DNA of 64,000 nucleotides from an uncultured Kangiella sp. (GCA_947498625.1 CANMKR010000001.1:736090-800089); one strand, 5' to 3'; positions 8,540 through 19,139 are shown, counted from the first letter of the stretch. The notes: a model not told the origin generated them from the sequence alone. A program made the numbers and translations.

Positions 8540-9612
8540 CCTGGTTGGCGGAATATTTATCACAATATTATTCAGGCTTTAATGTCTTTCAATATTTAAC
8601 CATGCGCGGAATTTTAAGTGTATTAACCGCGCTTGGAATTTCATTATTAGTCGGCCCAACTATGATCCGCAAGTTGAGCTCTTACCAAATCGGACAAACG
8701 GTGCGCGATGATGGACCGCAAAGCCATTTAGTTAAAGCGGGTACACCTACCATGGGTGGAGCTTTAATTATTGTTGCGATTGTTTTGAGTGCGCTTCTTT
8801 GGGGAGATCTAGAGAGCCGTTATTTGTGGGTCTGTATTGTTGCGATTGTGGGATTCGGCTTAGTTGGATTAGCGGATGATTACATTAAATTAGTGCGTAA
8901 AGATCCCAAAGGATTAATCGCTCGCTGGAAATATTTATGGCAATCAGTATTAGGTGCTGGTATTGCGATTTATTTATTTTATTCAGCAAGCCCTGTTGAA
9001 ACACAATTACTAGTTCCATTCTTTAAAGATGTAGCCCCGCAGCTAGGTATTTTATTTATCTTCTTAGCCTACTTTGTGATTGTAGGTACTAGTAATGCAG
9101 TGAATTTGACTGACGGCTTAGATGGTTTGGCAATTTTACCAACGGTATTAGTGGCAGGCGGTTTAGGTATTTTCGCTTACTTAACGGGTAACCAAATTTT
9201 CTCTGAATACTTACAGATCCCATATATCCAAGGGGTAGGTGAGTTAATTGTTTTCTGCGCCGCGATTGTAGGCGCAGGTCTTGGTTTCTTATGGTTTAAC
9301 ACCTATCCAGCGCAAGTATTTATGGGCGATGTAGGAGCATTAGGCTTGGGTGCTGCACTAGGCACCATTGCGGTATTGGTGAGACAGGAGCTGGTGCTAT
9401 TTATTATGGGCGGTGTATTTGTGATTGAAACGGTTTCGGTCATCTTACAAGTAGGTTCTTACAAATTAACTGGTAAAAGAATCTTTAGAATGGCGCCATT
9501 GCATCATCACTATGAATTAAAAGGTTGGCCAGAGCCACGAGTCATAGTGCGCTTTTGGATTATATCACTGATGTTAGTACTGGTTGGATTGGCAACCTTA
9601 AAACTTCGTTAA
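8533..9612 (+). CDS. mraY: Phospho-MurNAc-pentapeptide transferase (lipid I synthase)
   Basis: 359 residues (E. coli 360). Polytopic inner-membrane enzyme with about ten helices, transferring phospho-MurNAc-pentapeptide to undecaprenyl phosphate. Diagnostic loops are present: [20 protein letters not shown], the catalytic aspartates in LADDYIKL and [22 protein letters not shown], and the histidine loop [19 protein letters not shown] lies just before ATG 8533, and the gene overlaps the end of murF by 7 bases. Confidence 0.98.
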   Translation: MLTWLAEYLSQYYSGFNVFQYLTMRGILSVLTALGISLLVGPTMIRKLSSYQIGQTVRDDGPQSHLVKAGTPTMGGALIIVAIVLSALLWGDLESRYLWVCIVAIVGFGLVGLADDYIKLVRKDPKGLIARWKYLWQSVLGAGIAIYLFYSASPVETQLLVPFFKDVAPQLGILFIFLAYFVIVGTSNAVNLTDGLDGLAILPTVLVAGGLGIFAYLTGNQIFSEYLQIPYIQGVGELIVFCAAIVGAGLGFLWFNTYPAQVFMGDVGALGLGAALGTIAVLVRQELVLFIMGGVFVIETVSVILQVGSYKLTGKRIFRMAPLHHHYELKGWPEPRVIVRFWIISLMLVLVGLATLKLR

Positions 9613-9638
9613 TCAATTGGCTGAGTAATTAAATAATT

Positions 9639-10982
9639 ATGAGCATTAAACAACTAACAGATAAAAAGCGTTTGATCCTAGGTTTGGGTCAAACTGGCTT
9701 GTCTGTTGCTCGCTTTTTAACGAAAGCGGGACAGTTTTTTAATGTAATGGATACGCGAGAAGAAGTTCCTGGAATAGAGGAGCTAAATCAATTTGCAGCA
9801 GATAGCTACTTAGAGTGGCAGCCAGAGCTTTTTGTAAACTACGATGAGTTAGTGGTGAGCCCTGGTATTTCAATCAATCGACCAGATATCCAAGAAGCAG
9901 CTGAGCAGGGCGTTGAGATTGTGGGTGATATTGAATTGTTTGCCCAAGTAAACACGGCAAAAGTGGTAGCAATAACAGGATCTAACGGTAAAAGCACCGT
10001 AACGGATCTAGTGGCAAATGCAATTAGTACAGCAGGTTTATCAGCAGTTGCGGCAGGGAACTTTGGCTTTCCTGCTTTAGAAACGCTTGAAAAGCAATGC
10101 GATTATGTCGTATTGGAGTTATCCAGCTTTCAACTAGAAACGACTGAGTCGCTAGATTCAGAAGTAGCAACTATTTTAAATATTAGTGAAGACCATTTGG
10201 ATAGATACGATAGCTATCAAGATTACATCAACGCCAAAAACCGTATTTATTTGAACGCTAAAAAAAGATTATTCAATGTAGATGATGAGAATACCTTTGT
10301 TAACTCTGAAGCCGTTGAAAATGTAAGCTTTGGTTTGAAATCATCAAAGGTATCACCAGATTATTGCTTGGATTTAGATAAAAAGATTCTATCTAAATCA
10401 GAGCGAAAAATATTGTCTATAGAGGAATTACAACTACAAGGTACGCATAATGCATTAAACGCATTGGCTGCACTGGCATTGATTGAACAGTCGGGTATCG
10501 AAATTAACGATAAAGTGCTAACAGCGGTTAAAAAATATCAAGGCTTAGAGCATCGGTGTGAGTTAGTTTTTAAGACTGAAAATGTAAGTTACATTAATGA
10601 TTCAAAAGCAACCAATGTTGGTGCAACTATCGCAGCTTTAAATAGTTTTGCTCCTTTATTCAAAAATATCATTTTAATCGCAGGCGGCGACGCGAAAGGC
10701 GTTGACCTTAGTAGCTTAGAAAATACTCTAAAAAATGTCGTTAATTCAATTGTGGTATTTGGCAAAGACGCTAATAAAATTGCAGAGTTAAGCAGAGAAA
10801 AAAGTCATGTTGTAGACAATATGGCGCAAGCGTTAGCTAAAGCAAAACAAATTATTGAAAGCAAAACTCTCAAGCAAGTTCTAGTCTTATTATCACCAGC
10901 TTGTGCCAGTCTTGATCAATATAAAAATTATCAAGAACGTGGCAATGAATTTTCAAAATTGGCGAGGGCATTGGCATGTTAA
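9639..10982 (+). CDS. murD: UDP-MurNAc-L-alanine:D-glutamate ligase
   Basis: 447 residues (E. coli 438). Cytoplasmic Mur ligase adding D-glutamate. The N-terminal nucleotide-sugar domain starts RLILGLGQTGLSVARFL and has VVSPGISINRP, the ATP loop is AITGSNGKSTVTDL, then LELSSFQLE and NISEDHLDRY; the end has NDSKATNVGATIAAL and the family motif LLSPACASLDQYKNYQERG. It sits 26 bases after mraY, one of the wider gaps in the cluster, and overlaps ftsW by 7 bases. Confidence 0.97.
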   Translation: MSIKQLTDKKRLILGLGQTGLSVARFLTKAGQFFNVMDTREEVPGIEELNQFAADSYLEWQPELFVNYDELVVSPGISINRPDIQEAAEQGVEIVGDIELFAQVNTAKVVAITGSNGKSTVTDLVANAISTAGLSAVAAGNFGFPALETLEKQCDYVVLELSSFQLETTESLDSEVATILNISEDHLDRYDSYQDYINAKNRIYLNAKKRLFNVDDENTFVNSEAVENVSFGLKSSKVSPDYCLDLDKKILSKSERKILSIEELQLQGTHNALNALAALALIEQSGIEINDKVLTAVKKYQGLEHRCELVFKTENVSYINDSKATNVGATIAALNSFAPLFKNIILIAGGDAKGVDLSSLENTLKNVVNSIVVFGKDANKIAELSREKSHVVDNMAQALAKAKQIIESKTLKQVLVLLSPACASLDQYKNYQERGNEFSKLARALAC

Positions 10983-12184
10983 CGCAAAATATTTTGAAAG
11001 TAGGCGACTTTGTAGAACAACTAAAAATTTCTGACCCAAGAACGAAATTAGATCCTTGGTTATTAGGCCCTGTATTGATCTTGCTGGCAATCGGCTTGGT
11101 CATGGTTGCGTCTAGCTCAATGCCATATGCAGAAGATAAAATGTCAGGCAATGAATACCACTTTTTAACTCGCCATGGAATCTATCTGCTGATTGCATTC
11201 ACTGCTTCTGTTTGTGTTATGCAGTTAGAAACCCGTTTTTGGCAGGTGTATGGACCTTACTTTTTATTGTTCGGTATTTTATTGCTGATTGCGGTGTTAT
11301 TTATTGGTCGTGAAATTAATGGTTCCAAACGTTGGATTGGACTAGGACCTTTAACCATTCAGCCGGCAGAAATTATGAAGTTTTTTGTCGTAATTTATTT
11401 GGCTGGGTATTTGGTAAGGCGTAGCGATGAGCTGCAAACACAAGTTAAAGGTTTTATGAAGCCATTAATATTGATCGGGTTAATAGTGGCTTTCTTACTA
11501 GTACAGCCTGATTTTGGTTCTTCCGCGGTAATCGTAGCTACCGCATTGGCAATGATGTTTATGGCTGGCGCTAGGCTTTGGCAGTTTGTGAGTTTAACCG
11601 CCTGTGTTAGCAGTGTTATGGCATTGGTATTAGTTCAGGCGCCATATCGATTGACACGATTAACCAGTTTTATGAATCCTTGGGACGATCAGTTTGGTAC
11701 CGATTATCAATTATTTCAGTCATTAATTGCCTTTAGCCGTGGTGATTGGTTTGGAGTAGGACTCGGTAACAGCGTACAAAAATTGTCCTATTTACCAATG
11801 TCGCATACGGATTTTATTTTTTCTGTCTATGCGGAAGAGTTTGGCTTTATTGGAGTTTTATTCGTAGTGGCCTTGTTTGTGATTATTTTTAATCGCTGCT
11901 TAAAAATAGGGCGACGAGCATTACGGATGGAAGAATATTTCTCTGCTTATATTTGTTATGGCTTTGGCTTTTGGTTAAGCCTACAAGCGATTATTAATAT
12001 AGGGGTAGCCAGCGGCGCTTTACCTACTAAAGGACTTACTTTGCCATTTATTAGTTATGGTGGAAACGCATTAATTATGAGCTGTATGGCGATCGCGATC
12101 ATTCTCCGTATCGATTTCGAGACTCGTCGTAAAGAACATGAATACGCCTCGGTTAAACGAAGTTACGGGGGCAGCGATGAGTAA
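10976..12184 (+). CDS. ftsW: Septal peptidoglycan glycosyltransferase FtsW
   Basis: 402 residues (E. coli 414). SEDS-family polytopic protein that polymerises lipid II at the septum with FtsI. About ten membrane helices follow a cytoplasmic N-terminus. Recognisable segments are REINGSKRWIGLGPLTIQPAE in the early periplasmic region, the catalytic-loop region VQPDFGSS, RLTSFMNPWDDQFGTDYQLFQS, SHTDFIFSVYAEEFGF and LPFISYGGNALI near the end. The start ATG 10976 lies within the last codons of murD, and the stop overlaps murG. Confidence 0.97.
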   Translation: MLTQNILKVGDFVEQLKISDPRTKLDPWLLGPVLILLAIGLVMVASSSMPYAEDKMSGNEYHFLTRHGIYLLIAFTASVCVMQLETRFWQVYGPYFLLFGILLLIAVLFIGREINGSKRWIGLGPLTIQPAEIMKFFVVIYLAGYLVRRSDELQTQVKGFMKPLILIGLIVAFLLVQPDFGSSAVIVATALAMMFMAGARLWQFVSLTACVSSVMALVLVQAPYRLTRLTSFMNPWDDQFGTDYQLFQSLIAFSRGDWFGVGLGNSVQKLSYLPMSHTDFIFSVYAEEFGFIGVLFVVALFVIIFNRCLKIGRRALRMEEYFSAYICYGFGFWLSLQAIINIGVASGALPTKGLTLPFISYGGNALIMSCMAIAIILRIDFETRRKEHEYASVKRSYGGSDE

Positions 12185-13304
12185 TAATAATAAAACCATA
12201 TTGCTAATGGCTGGTGGAACTGGTGGCCATATTTTTCCGGCTTTAGCGGTAGGCAAGTATTTGCAAGCTAAAGGTTGGAATCTGCATTGGTTAGGCTCGG
12301 AAGGAAAAATGGAGTCGAGGTTGGTACCGCAGCATGGAATAGACATTAGCTTGTTGCCCGTGAAAGCTTTGCGCGGCAAAGGTTTATTATCACTACTGAA
12401 AGCTCCTTTTAGTATTGTCTCAAATATATTGGCGGCTAAGAAAATTATTAAAAAAATTAAACCCGATGTGGTGTTAGGAATGGGTGGGTTTGCAGCAGGT
12501 CCTGGTGGCTTGGCAGCAAAGTTAGCCGGCGTTCCATTAGTGATCCATGAACAAAATGCCGTTGCAGGAATGACCAATAAATTATTGCATAAAGTCAGCA
12601 GTGTTACTTTGCAAGCTTATCCAAAGGCATTCACGGCTAACAAAAAATTAATTACGACGGGTAATCCAACCCGTAATGATTTCTATCAGATTGCTGAGCC
12701 TGTTAAGCGTTTATCTGAAACCGAAGGCAAAATTAAAATATTGATCGTAGGTGGTTCATTAGGGGCAGAGATTTTTAATGAAAAAATCCCTAAGACTTTA
12801 AATATTGTCAATGACGGCTTGTATATCGATGTGAGACATCAGTCAGGAAAAGGCAAGCAACAAGAAGTAATAGCGGCTTATGAAGCTGGTACTAATGCTC
12901 GAGTGAATTTTGAAGTGTCTGAGTTTATTGACGATATGGCCTCTGCATACAGCTGGGCCGATATTGTGATCTGTAGAGCTGGAGCTTTAACGGTTGCAGA
13001 AGTTGCGATGGCTGGGTCTTGTGCGATATTTGTGCCATTCCCACATGCGGTGGATGACCACCAAACTCACAATGCAAGATTTTTATCTGATCAGTCAGCA
13101 GCCTTATTGATTCAGCAACACGACTTAACAGAGCAAAGATTGGCCGAGCAAATTACCGCTTTGGCAAACGACAAACAACATTTAATTGAAATCGCAGAAA
13201 AAGCTCGACAGTTAGCAAGTCCAAATGCGACGGAACAAGTAGCGGATATCTGTGTTAAAGCAAGTATGAATCAACTGAATTTTAAACAAGAGAGTGCATC
13301 CTAA
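12177..13304 (+). CDS. murG: Lipid II synthase (GlcNAc transferase MurG)
   Basis: 375 residues from ATG 12177 (E. coli 355). An upstream in-frame ATG at 12138 would add 13 residues and overlap ftsW by 47 bases; 12177 is preferred because GGGGG at 12167-12171 sits 5 bases before it and the N-terminus then matches the family, starting a few residues before the first glycine-rich loop. This peripheral inner-membrane enzyme adds GlcNAc to lipid I. Motifs: [60 protein letters not shown] and [15 protein letters not shown]. Its stop overlaps the murC start in TAATG. Confidence 0.97.
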   Translation: MSNNNKTILLMAGGTGGHIFPALAVGKYLQAKGWNLHWLGSEGKMESRLVPQHGIDISLLPVKALRGKGLLSLLKAPFSIVSNILAAKKIIKKIKPDVVLGMGGFAAGPGGLAAKLAGVPLVIHEQNAVAGMTNKLLHKVSSVTLQAYPKAFTANKKLITTGNPTRNDFYQIAEPVKRLSETEGKIKILIVGGSLGAEIFNEKIPKTLNIVNDGLYIDVRHQSGKGKQQEVIAAYEAGTNARVNFEVSEFIDDMASAYSWADIVICRAGALTVAEVAMAGSCAIFVPFPHAVDDHQTHNARFLSDQSAALLIQQHDLTEQRLAEQITALANDKQHLIEIAEKARQLASPNATEQVADICVKASMNQLNFKQESAS

Positions 13305-14758
13305 TGAGTCAGTCAGCAATGATGCAACAGATCCCGGAAATGCGCAGAATTAAACGCATTCATTTTATCGGTATTGGCGGTGCCGGTATGAGTGGGATAG
13401 CAGAAGTATTAGTTAATTTGGGTTATCTAGTTTCAGGTTCTGATTTAAGACAGTCAGCAGTTACTGAGCGCCTAACAAAGCTTGGAGCTGAAATATTTTT
13501 TGGGCATAGAGAAAGCAATATTAATGAAGTCGATGTGGTGGTTGCTTCAACGGCTATTAATCAGGAAAACCCAGAGGTTATCGCGGCCCATGAGAGACGA
13601 ATTCCTATAGTGCCAAGAGCAGAAATGTTGGCAGAGTTAATGCGCTATCGTCATGGTGTGGCGGTTGCCGGAACTCACGGTAAAACAACCACTACCAGTT
13701 TGACGGCATCTATTTATGCCGAAGCTGGTTTGGATCCAACCTTTGTTATTGGCGGTTTATTAAATAGTGCAGGAACCAATGCACGCCTTGGCACTAGCCG
13801 ATATTTTATTGCAGAAGCAGATGAAAGTGATGCTTCGTTTTTACACTTGCAACCCATGGTTTCGATCGTTACTAACATTGATGCTGATCATATGGAAACT
13901 TACGGTGGTGATTTTAAAGTTCTCGAAAATAACTTCGTCGAATTTTTACATAACCTACCGTTTTATGGTCTTGCAGTTCTTTGTATTGACGATGAAACGG
14001 TGGAGCGTTTAATGCCAAGAATTACTCGCCCGATCACCACTTATGGGTTTAGTCCGAAAGCAGACGTTCGAGCTATTGATTTTGCACAAAATGGTACTCA
14101 GAGTAAATTTAAAGTAGTTCGCAAAGGTCATTCGGGCGCATTAGAAATACACCTAAATTTACCAGGCGAACATAATGTACAAAACGCTTTAGCTGCGATT
14201 GCAGTGGCCACCGAAGATGGCGTATCTGATGAAGCCATCCAAACAGCATTAGAAAAATTCCAAGGGATTGGCCGACGATTTGAGATGTATGGCGAATTTG
14301 ATATTGACGTAAATAACCAATCTATGACTGTGGGGCTATTAGATGATTATGGGCATCATCCGCGAGAAGTAGAAGCGACTATTAAAGCCATACGTCAGTC
14401 GTGGCCTGAACGTCGCTTAGTGATGGTATATCAGCCACACCGTTACACTAGAACGCGTGATTTGTATGAAGAGTTTTGTCAGGTGTTATCGGAAGTCGAT
14501 GTGTTAGTAATGTTGCAAGTTTATGCAGCAGGGGAAGAACCTATTGTCGGGGCAGATAGTCAGGCCTTGTGCCGTAGTATTCGTCAAAGAGGACAGTTGG
14601 ATCCAATCTTTGTTGAAGATCAAAAAGCATTAGAAAAAGTGCTTCCTAGTTTATTACAAGATAAAGATATGGTGCTGACTCAAGGGGCAGGTAATGTTGG
14701 TGTTTTAGCACCTCGCTGGGCTAACCGTAAAATGAATTTTGCAGAGTTAAAAGATTAA
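13304..14758 (+). CDS. murC: UDP-N-acetylmuramate:L-alanine ligase
   Basis: 484 residues (E. coli 491). Adds L-alanine to UDP-MurNAc, the first stem-peptide step. The N-terminal loop is [17 protein letters not shown], the ATP loop [14 protein letters not shown] near residue 117, followed by [22 protein letters not shown], the [14 protein letters not shown] segment and [12 protein letters not shown]. The start ATG shares a base with the murG stop (TAATG), a strong sign of coupled translation. ddl follows 4 bases later. Confidence 0.98.
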   Translation: MSQSAMMQQIPEMRRIKRIHFIGIGGAGMSGIAEVLVNLGYLVSGSDLRQSAVTERLTKLGAEIFFGHRESNINEVDVVVASTAINQENPEVIAAHERRIPIVPRAEMLAELMRYRHGVAVAGTHGKTTTTSLTASIYAEAGLDPTFVIGGLLNSAGTNARLGTSRYFIAEADESDASFLHLQPMVSIVTNIDADHMETYGGDFKVLENNFVEFLHNLPFYGLAVLCIDDETVERLMPRITRPITTYGFSPKADVRAIDFAQNGTQSKFKVVRKGHSGALEIHLNLPGEHNVQNALAAIAVATEDGVSDEAIQTALEKFQGIGRRFEMYGEFDIDVNNQSMTVGLLDDYGHHPREVEATIKAIRQSWPERRLVMVYQPHRYTRTRDLYEEFCQVLSEVDVLVMLQVYAAGEEPIVGADSQALCRSIRQRGQLDPIFVEDQKALEKVLPSLLQDKDMVLTQGAGNVGVLAPRWANRKMNFAELKD

Positions 14759-14762
14759 TCGA

Positions 14763-15719
14763 ATGAACGCGAACAACTCAACATTAAATGATAAATACGG
14801 AAAAGTGGCTGTAATGATGGGCGGCTTTTCAGCTGAGCGTGAAATTTCACTGTTATCTGGTGGGGCAGTTCTTAAAGCACTAAAGAATAGAAATATCGAC
14901 GCGATTGCTTTTGACCCTAAAGAAGAATCGCTAAGCAATTTAAAAGAAAAAAACATTACTAGAGTCTGGAATGCATTGCACGGACGTGGTGGTGAAGATG
15001 GGCAGATACAAGGTTATTTGCAAATGGAATCGATCCCTTATACCGGTTGCGGTGTAATGGCTTCGGCTTTAGCAATGGATAAGTTGCGTACCAAGTTAGT
15101 TTGGCAAGCATTGGAATTGCCGGTAGCCAAACATGCAATGGTCGCTACTGGGGATTTGTCAGAGAGTGATGCAAAAGAACTTTTAAATGCATTAAATGGT
15201 TGCGTAATGGTTAAGCCTATTCGCGAAGGCTCAAGTGTAGGTATGGCCAAAGCTAAAACTGTTGAAGAATTACAGACTGCAGTCGCCGCCGCGAGTGAAT
15301 TTGATCATGAAATTATGCTGGAACAATGGATTGATGGTGATGAATTCACGGTTGCGATTTTAAACGGCAAAGCTTTGCCCAGTATCCGAATGGAAACGCC
15401 CAATACGTTTTATGACTTTGCCGCCAAGTATGAAAGTGGCACTACAGAATATCATTGTCCTAGCGGTTTAAGTGACAAAGAAGAAAGTGAATTAGCTGCA
15501 ATCAGCGAGCAAGCGTTTACAGCTATAAATGCTCACGGTTGGTCAAGGGTTGATTTTTTAAGAGATAAAAAAACAAAGCAATGGTATTTGTTGGAAATCA
15601 ATACAGTGCCTGGAATGACGGAATCAAGTTTGGTACCAAAAGCCGCTAAGGTAGCAGGCATGAGCTTTGAAGATTTAGTGATAAAAGTTTTAGACACCAG
15701 TTTTATAAAGAATAGATAA
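14763..15719 (+). CDS. ddlB: D-alanine:D-alanine ligase
   Basis: 318 residues (E. coli DdlB 306). ATP-grasp enzyme making the D-Ala-D-Ala dipeptide used by MurF. Seen motifs are VMMGGFSAEREISLLSGG at the N-terminus, ALHGRGGEDGQIQG, YTGCGVMASALAMDK, VKPIREGSSVGM, EQWIDGDEFTVAIL and the C-terminal magnesium/ATP site LLEINTVPGMTESSLVPKAA. The D-Ala-D-Ala type (not lactate) is likely from position in the cluster and overall sequence. It lies 4 bases after murC and 5 bases before ftsQ. Confidence 0.97.
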   Translation: MNANNSTLNDKYGKVAVMMGGFSAEREISLLSGGAVLKALKNRNIDAIAFDPKEESLSNLKEKNITRVWNALHGRGGEDGQIQGYLQMESIPYTGCGVMASALAMDKLRTKLVWQALELPVAKHAMVATGDLSESDAKELLNALNGCVMVKPIREGSSVGMAKAKTVEELQTAVAAASEFDHEIMLEQWIDGDEFTVAILNGKALPSIRMETPNTFYDFAAKYESGTTEYHCPSGLSDKEESELAAISEQAFTAINAHGWSRVDFLRDKKTKQWYLLEINTVPGMTESSLVPKAAKVAGMSFEDLVIKVLDTSFIKNR

Positions 15720-15724
15720 CTGTT

Positions 15725-16546
15725 ATGGCGAAAAAAGTTAATAAACGCAACGTTAGGAAAACTGCCGAAACTAAAAGCAGTTTTGTTCAGCTAAGCCACA
15801 GATTTAAAAAATCCTTGAAGTGGGTTTTAGGATTGATGGCAGGCGTTAGTTTGACTTTAAGTTTAGTTTTTATCGCTATTTGGACCGCAGGTGTCGATAC
15901 AGGAAATTGGTTTCAACTCAACCGTTTAGAAGTTAAAGGTCAAAAGTATACACAAGCAAATGAACTGTATGAGGTTTTTAATAATATTGAAAAGCGTGGC
16001 TTCTTCAGCTTGGATGTAGCCGCAACTGAAGAACTGATTATTGGCTTGCCTTGGATCAAGCGAGTTCAGCTACGCAAAGTATGGCCGGCGACCTTAAGTT
16101 TACAGGTAATAGAACATGAGCCTTTGGCGTTTTGGGGTGGCACTGGTGTGGTTTCAAAAGAAGGTACCGTTTTTTACCCGGAACAGTTGCCTAATGAAAA
16201 CTGGGTTAGCTTAAATGGACCTGAAAAAATAGCTTCTGAACTGACAGAGTTGCTGCAGGATTATCAGCTAGAGCTTTCGAAAAAAGAATTGGTGGTTTCA
16301 TCAATTAACTTATCTGAGCGCGGAGCGGTGGACATCACACTAGCTGACGGAATTGAAGTAAAGCTTGGTAACTATCAAGTGGCAGAAAGGTTAGGACGAT
16401 TTTTATCACAAGTGGATAACTTAAAGAGTTACAAAAAAGATCCATTGGCTTATGTGGATTTACGTTATCAAAATGGTTTGGTGGTTGCTTGGAATACAGA
16501 TAGTTCTGAACAAGCAAGCGTTTTAAATGACAACAGCAATAGGTAA
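15725..16546 (+). CDS. ftsQ: Cell division protein FtsQ
   Basis: 273 residues (E. coli 276). Bitopic inner-membrane divisome protein binding FtsB and FtsL. A basic cytoplasmic tail (about 35 residues) is followed by one membrane helix (LGLMAGVSLTLSLVFIAIWTA region), then a POTRA domain beginning FQLNRLEVKGQKYTQANEL with LPWIKRVQLRKVWPATLSLQVIEHEPLAFW, and the beta domain with ADGIEVKLG and YVDLRYQNGLVVAW at the end. Gene order ddl-ftsQ-ftsA is canonical, and ftsA starts 4 bases after the stop. Confidence 0.96.
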   Translation: MAKKVNKRNVRKTAETKSSFVQLSHRFKKSLKWVLGLMAGVSLTLSLVFIAIWTAGVDTGNWFQLNRLEVKGQKYTQANELYEVFNNIEKRGFFSLDVAATEELIIGLPWIKRVQLRKVWPATLSLQVIEHEPLAFWGGTGVVSKEGTVFYPEQLPNENWVSLNGPEKIASELTELLQDYQLELSKKELVVSSINLSERGAVDITLADGIEVKLGNYQVAERLGRFLSQVDNLKSYKKDPLAYVDLRYQNGLVVAWNTDSSEQASVLNDNSNR

Positions 16547-16550
16547 AGCT

Positions 16551-17777
16551 ATGTCGAAAACTGGGGAAAAAAGATTAATCGTTGGCTTAGACATTGGTAC
16601 TTCAAAAGTCGTAGCCATTGTAGGTGAAGTGAGTGCAGATGATAGTGTCGATATTATTGGCATAGGCTCACATCCTTCTCGCGGTTTGAAAAAAGGTGTG
16701 GTGGTTAATATTGAATCTACAGTCGCATCAATTCAAAGAGCAATTGAAGAAGCTGAGCTGATGGCGGGTTGCCAAATTCATTCGGTCTACACCGGTATCG
16801 CCGGCAGCCATATTAAGAGCTTGAACTCGCACGGCATAGTAGCGATTAAAGATAATGAAGTAGGTAGTTCAGATGTAGAACGTGTGATAGATGCTGCAAA
16901 AGCTGTGGCAATTCCTGCGGATCAAAAAATTCTACACGTATTACCACAAGAATTTATTATCGATAATCAAGAAGGTATTCGCGAGCCAGTGGGCATGTCA
17001 GGTGTTCGTTTAGAAGCGAAGGTTCACATGGTGACAGGCGCAGTTTCTGCGGCGCAAAACATCACTAAGTGTGTGGCTCGTTGCGGACTCGATACCGAAG
17101 ATGTGATTTTAGAGCAGCTTGCTTCTAGCTATGCGGTGCTGACAGATGATGAGAAGGAGTTGGGCGTTTGCTTAATTGATATTGGTGGCGGCACCACGGA
17201 TATCGCAATTTTCACAGGCGGTGCAATTCGTCATACCGCGGTCATTCCAATTGCTGGAGATCAAGTGACTAATGACATTGCGGTGGCTTTAAGAACGCCA
17301 ACTCAATTCGCTGAAGAAATTAAAATTAAATATGCCTGCGCATTAAGACAATTAATAAATCAAGATGAAACTATTGAAGTGCCAAGCGTCGGTGATAGAG
17401 ATCCTAGACGCTTATCACGTCAAATTCTTGCGGATGTGGTTGAGCCACGTTACAGCGAATTATTTGAGTTAGTTCAAGCTGAAATTCGTCGTAGCGGTTT
17501 TGAAAGCATTATTGCAGCTGGAATGGTGATCACTGGTGGTGGTTCGAAGATGGAAGGGGTTATTGAACTTGCTGAAGAGGTATTCCATATGCCAGTGCGT
17601 CAAGGTATGCCACAACATATTAAAGGTTTAGTGGATGTAGTGAAGAATCCTATTTATGCAACTGGCGTTGGCTTGTTGCTGTATGGCAAAGATGACGAAG
17701 GTCATCACAGAGAAAGATCCACCAATAGCTTCGACAGTATTTGGGATCGCATGAAGAGTTGGTTTAGTGGCTGGTAA
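16551..17777 (+). CDS. ftsA: Cell division protein FtsA (actin-like Z-ring anchor)
   Basis: 408 residues from ATG 16551 (E. coli 420). An in-frame ATG at 16527 would overlap ftsQ by 20 bases and has no ribosome site; AGG at 16541-16543 fits 16551, and the N-terminus then aligns with known FtsA. The actin-like fold shows VGLDIGTSKVVAIVGEV (phosphate 1), the 1C subdomain, LIDIGGGTTDIAIF (phosphate 2) and MVITGGGSKMEGV. The C-terminal amphipathic membrane-targeting helix is visible as SIWDRMKSWFSGW. It tethers FtsZ to the membrane. Confidence 0.97.
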   Translation: MSKTGEKRLIVGLDIGTSKVVAIVGEVSADDSVDIIGIGSHPSRGLKKGVVVNIESTVASIQRAIEEAELMAGCQIHSVYTGIAGSHIKSLNSHGIVAIKDNEVGSSDVERVIDAAKAVAIPADQKILHVLPQEFIIDNQEGIREPVGMSGVRLEAKVHMVTGAVSAAQNITKCVARCGLDTEDVILEQLASSYAVLTDDEKELGVCLIDIGGGTTDIAIFTGGAIRHTAVIPIAGDQVTNDIAVALRTPTQFAEEIKIKYACALRQLINQDETIEVPSVGDRDPRRLSRQILADVVEPRYSELFELVQAEIRRSGFESIIAAGMVITGGGSKMEGVIELAEEVFHMPVRQGMPQHIKGLVDVVKNPIYATGVGLLLYGKDDEGHHRERSTNSFDSIWDRMKSWFSGW

Positions 17778-17846
17778 ATAGCGACTAAACAAGCAAAAAA
17801 GTAACAGAGTTATTTAACAGGTAAACGAAAATGAAGGGGAAAGGTT

Positions 17847-19028
17847 ATGCCTAATATGTTTGAGTTAGTTGACAGTTGTCAAAACAGCGCTGTCATTAAA
17901 GTTATTGGTGTTGGAGGTGGTGGCGGAAACGCCGTTGAACACATGGTGCAAGCCAACATCGATGGTGTTGAATTTATTTGTGCCAATACGGATGCTCAAG
18001 CTTTGCAAGCTTCTTCTGCAAAGACCACTATCCAAATTGGTCAAAACATTACACGTGGTCTAGGCGCTGGAGCTAACCCAGAAGTGGGTCGTCAATCCGC
18101 TATGGAAGATCGCGAAATTATCATGGAAGCACTGCAAGGTGCAGACATGATCTTTATCACTGCTGGTATGGGTGGCGGAACCGGAACTGGTGCAGCTCCG
18201 GTGATTGCAGATGTTGCTAAAGAAATGGGCATCTTAACGGTTGCTGTGGTTACTAAGCCATTCAAGTTTGAGCGCAAAAAACGCATGATGTTAGCAGAAC
18301 AAGGCATCGATGAATTGCGTAACGTAGTTGATTCATTAATTATTATTCCAAATGATAAGTTAGTGGCTCAATTTGCAGGCTTGCGTTTAACGGAAGCCTT
18401 TGCTTCAGCAAACTCGGTATTACATGGTGCGGTTCAAGGCATCGCTGAGTTGATCACATGCCCAGGCTTAATCAACGTAGATTTCGCCGACGTAAGAACT
18501 GTGATGGCTGAGCAAGGTCAAGCTATGATGGGTACTGGCATTGCTTCTGGCGAAGGTCGTGCGCAAATTGCTGCCGATATGGCTGTGGCGAGTCCATTGT
18601 TGGAAGATGTAGACTTATCAGGAGCACGCGGTATTTTGGTTAACATCACTGCTAATGAAGATTTCACTATTGATGAATTCTCTGAAGTTTGTGAAGTGAT
18701 TGAAGATATTGCTCATGAAGATGCTACGGTGGTAGTGGGAACTGCTATTGACCAAAACATGGGCGATGAAATCCGCGTGACCGTGGTTGCAACTGGCTTA
18801 GGTCAAGAGGCGGGTATGCGTTTGGTCAGCAATAATCAAGAGACTGCCCGTAAGAACTCTGGTGAGATGGACTATAATAAGTTGGACTTACCACCAGCTT
18901 TGCGTCAACAAGCGGGTTCTGTCGAAACTGAAAGACTTGCCAAAGAGTCACAACAGAAAATGGCAGTTGGTAGTGATGTTGATAACTTCTTGGATATTCC
19001 AGCTTTCTTACGTAAGCAAGCGGATTAA
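17847..19028 (+). CDS. ftsZ: Cell division GTPase FtsZ
   Basis: 393 residues (E. coli 383). Tubulin homologue forming the cytokinetic ring. The N-terminal GTPase domain begins VIKVIGVGGGGGNAVEHM, the tubulin signature is GGGTGTGAAPVIA near residue 108, and the T7 loop NVDFADVRTVM is intact. A variable linker ends in the conserved C-terminal peptide NFLDIPAFLRKQAD that binds FtsA, ZipA and ZapD. A strong purine-rich site (AAGGGGAAAGG) precedes ATG 17847. The 69-base gap after ftsA is one of the largest in the cluster. Confidence 0.99.
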   Translation: MPNMFELVDSCQNSAVIKVIGVGGGGGNAVEHMVQANIDGVEFICANTDAQALQASSAKTTIQIGQNITRGLGAGANPEVGRQSAMEDREIIMEALQGADMIFITAGMGGGTGTGAAPVIADVAKEMGILTVAVVTKPFKFERKKRMMLAEQGIDELRNVVDSLIIIPNDKLVAQFAGLRLTEAFASANSVLHGAVQGIAELITCPGLINVDFADVRTVMAEQGQAMMGTGIASGEGRAQIAADMAVASPLLEDVDLSGARGILVNITANEDFTIDEFSEVCEVIEDIAHEDATVVVGTAIDQNMGDEIRVTVVATGLGQEAGMRLVSNNQETARKNSGEMDYNKLDLPPALRQQAGSVETERLAKESQQKMAVGSDVDNFLDIPAFLRKQAD

Positions 19029-19086
19029 AGCCAGAAGTAATTCAAGCTATATAAGATTGAAACTAATCGAAGGATTAGTGCTCGAA

Positions 19087-19123
19087 GAGATAAGGAGAGG
19101 GACCCTTCATCCCTCCTTATCTC
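19087..19123 (+). repeat. Imperfect hairpin downstream of ftsZ
   Basis: GAGATAAGGAGAGGGA pairs with TCCCTCCTTATCTC except for a two-base bulge, around loop CCCTTCA. No T tract follows, so it is not a classic intrinsic terminator; it could stabilise the 3' end of the cluster mRNA. Confidence 0.6.
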
Positions 19124-19139
19124 GCCCTAGTTTGGGCGA
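19122..19139 (+). repeat. Second hairpin downstream of ftsZ
   Basis: TCGCCC and GGGCGA form a perfect 6-bp stem around TAGTTT. It directly abuts the previous hairpin, sharing two bases, and has no following T tract. Confidence 0.6.

Noticed and set aside
12071-12577. 168-codon open frame on the minus strand
   Set aside because: It is antisense to the end of ftsW and the start of murG, both strongly conserved; the composition is that of a shadow frame.
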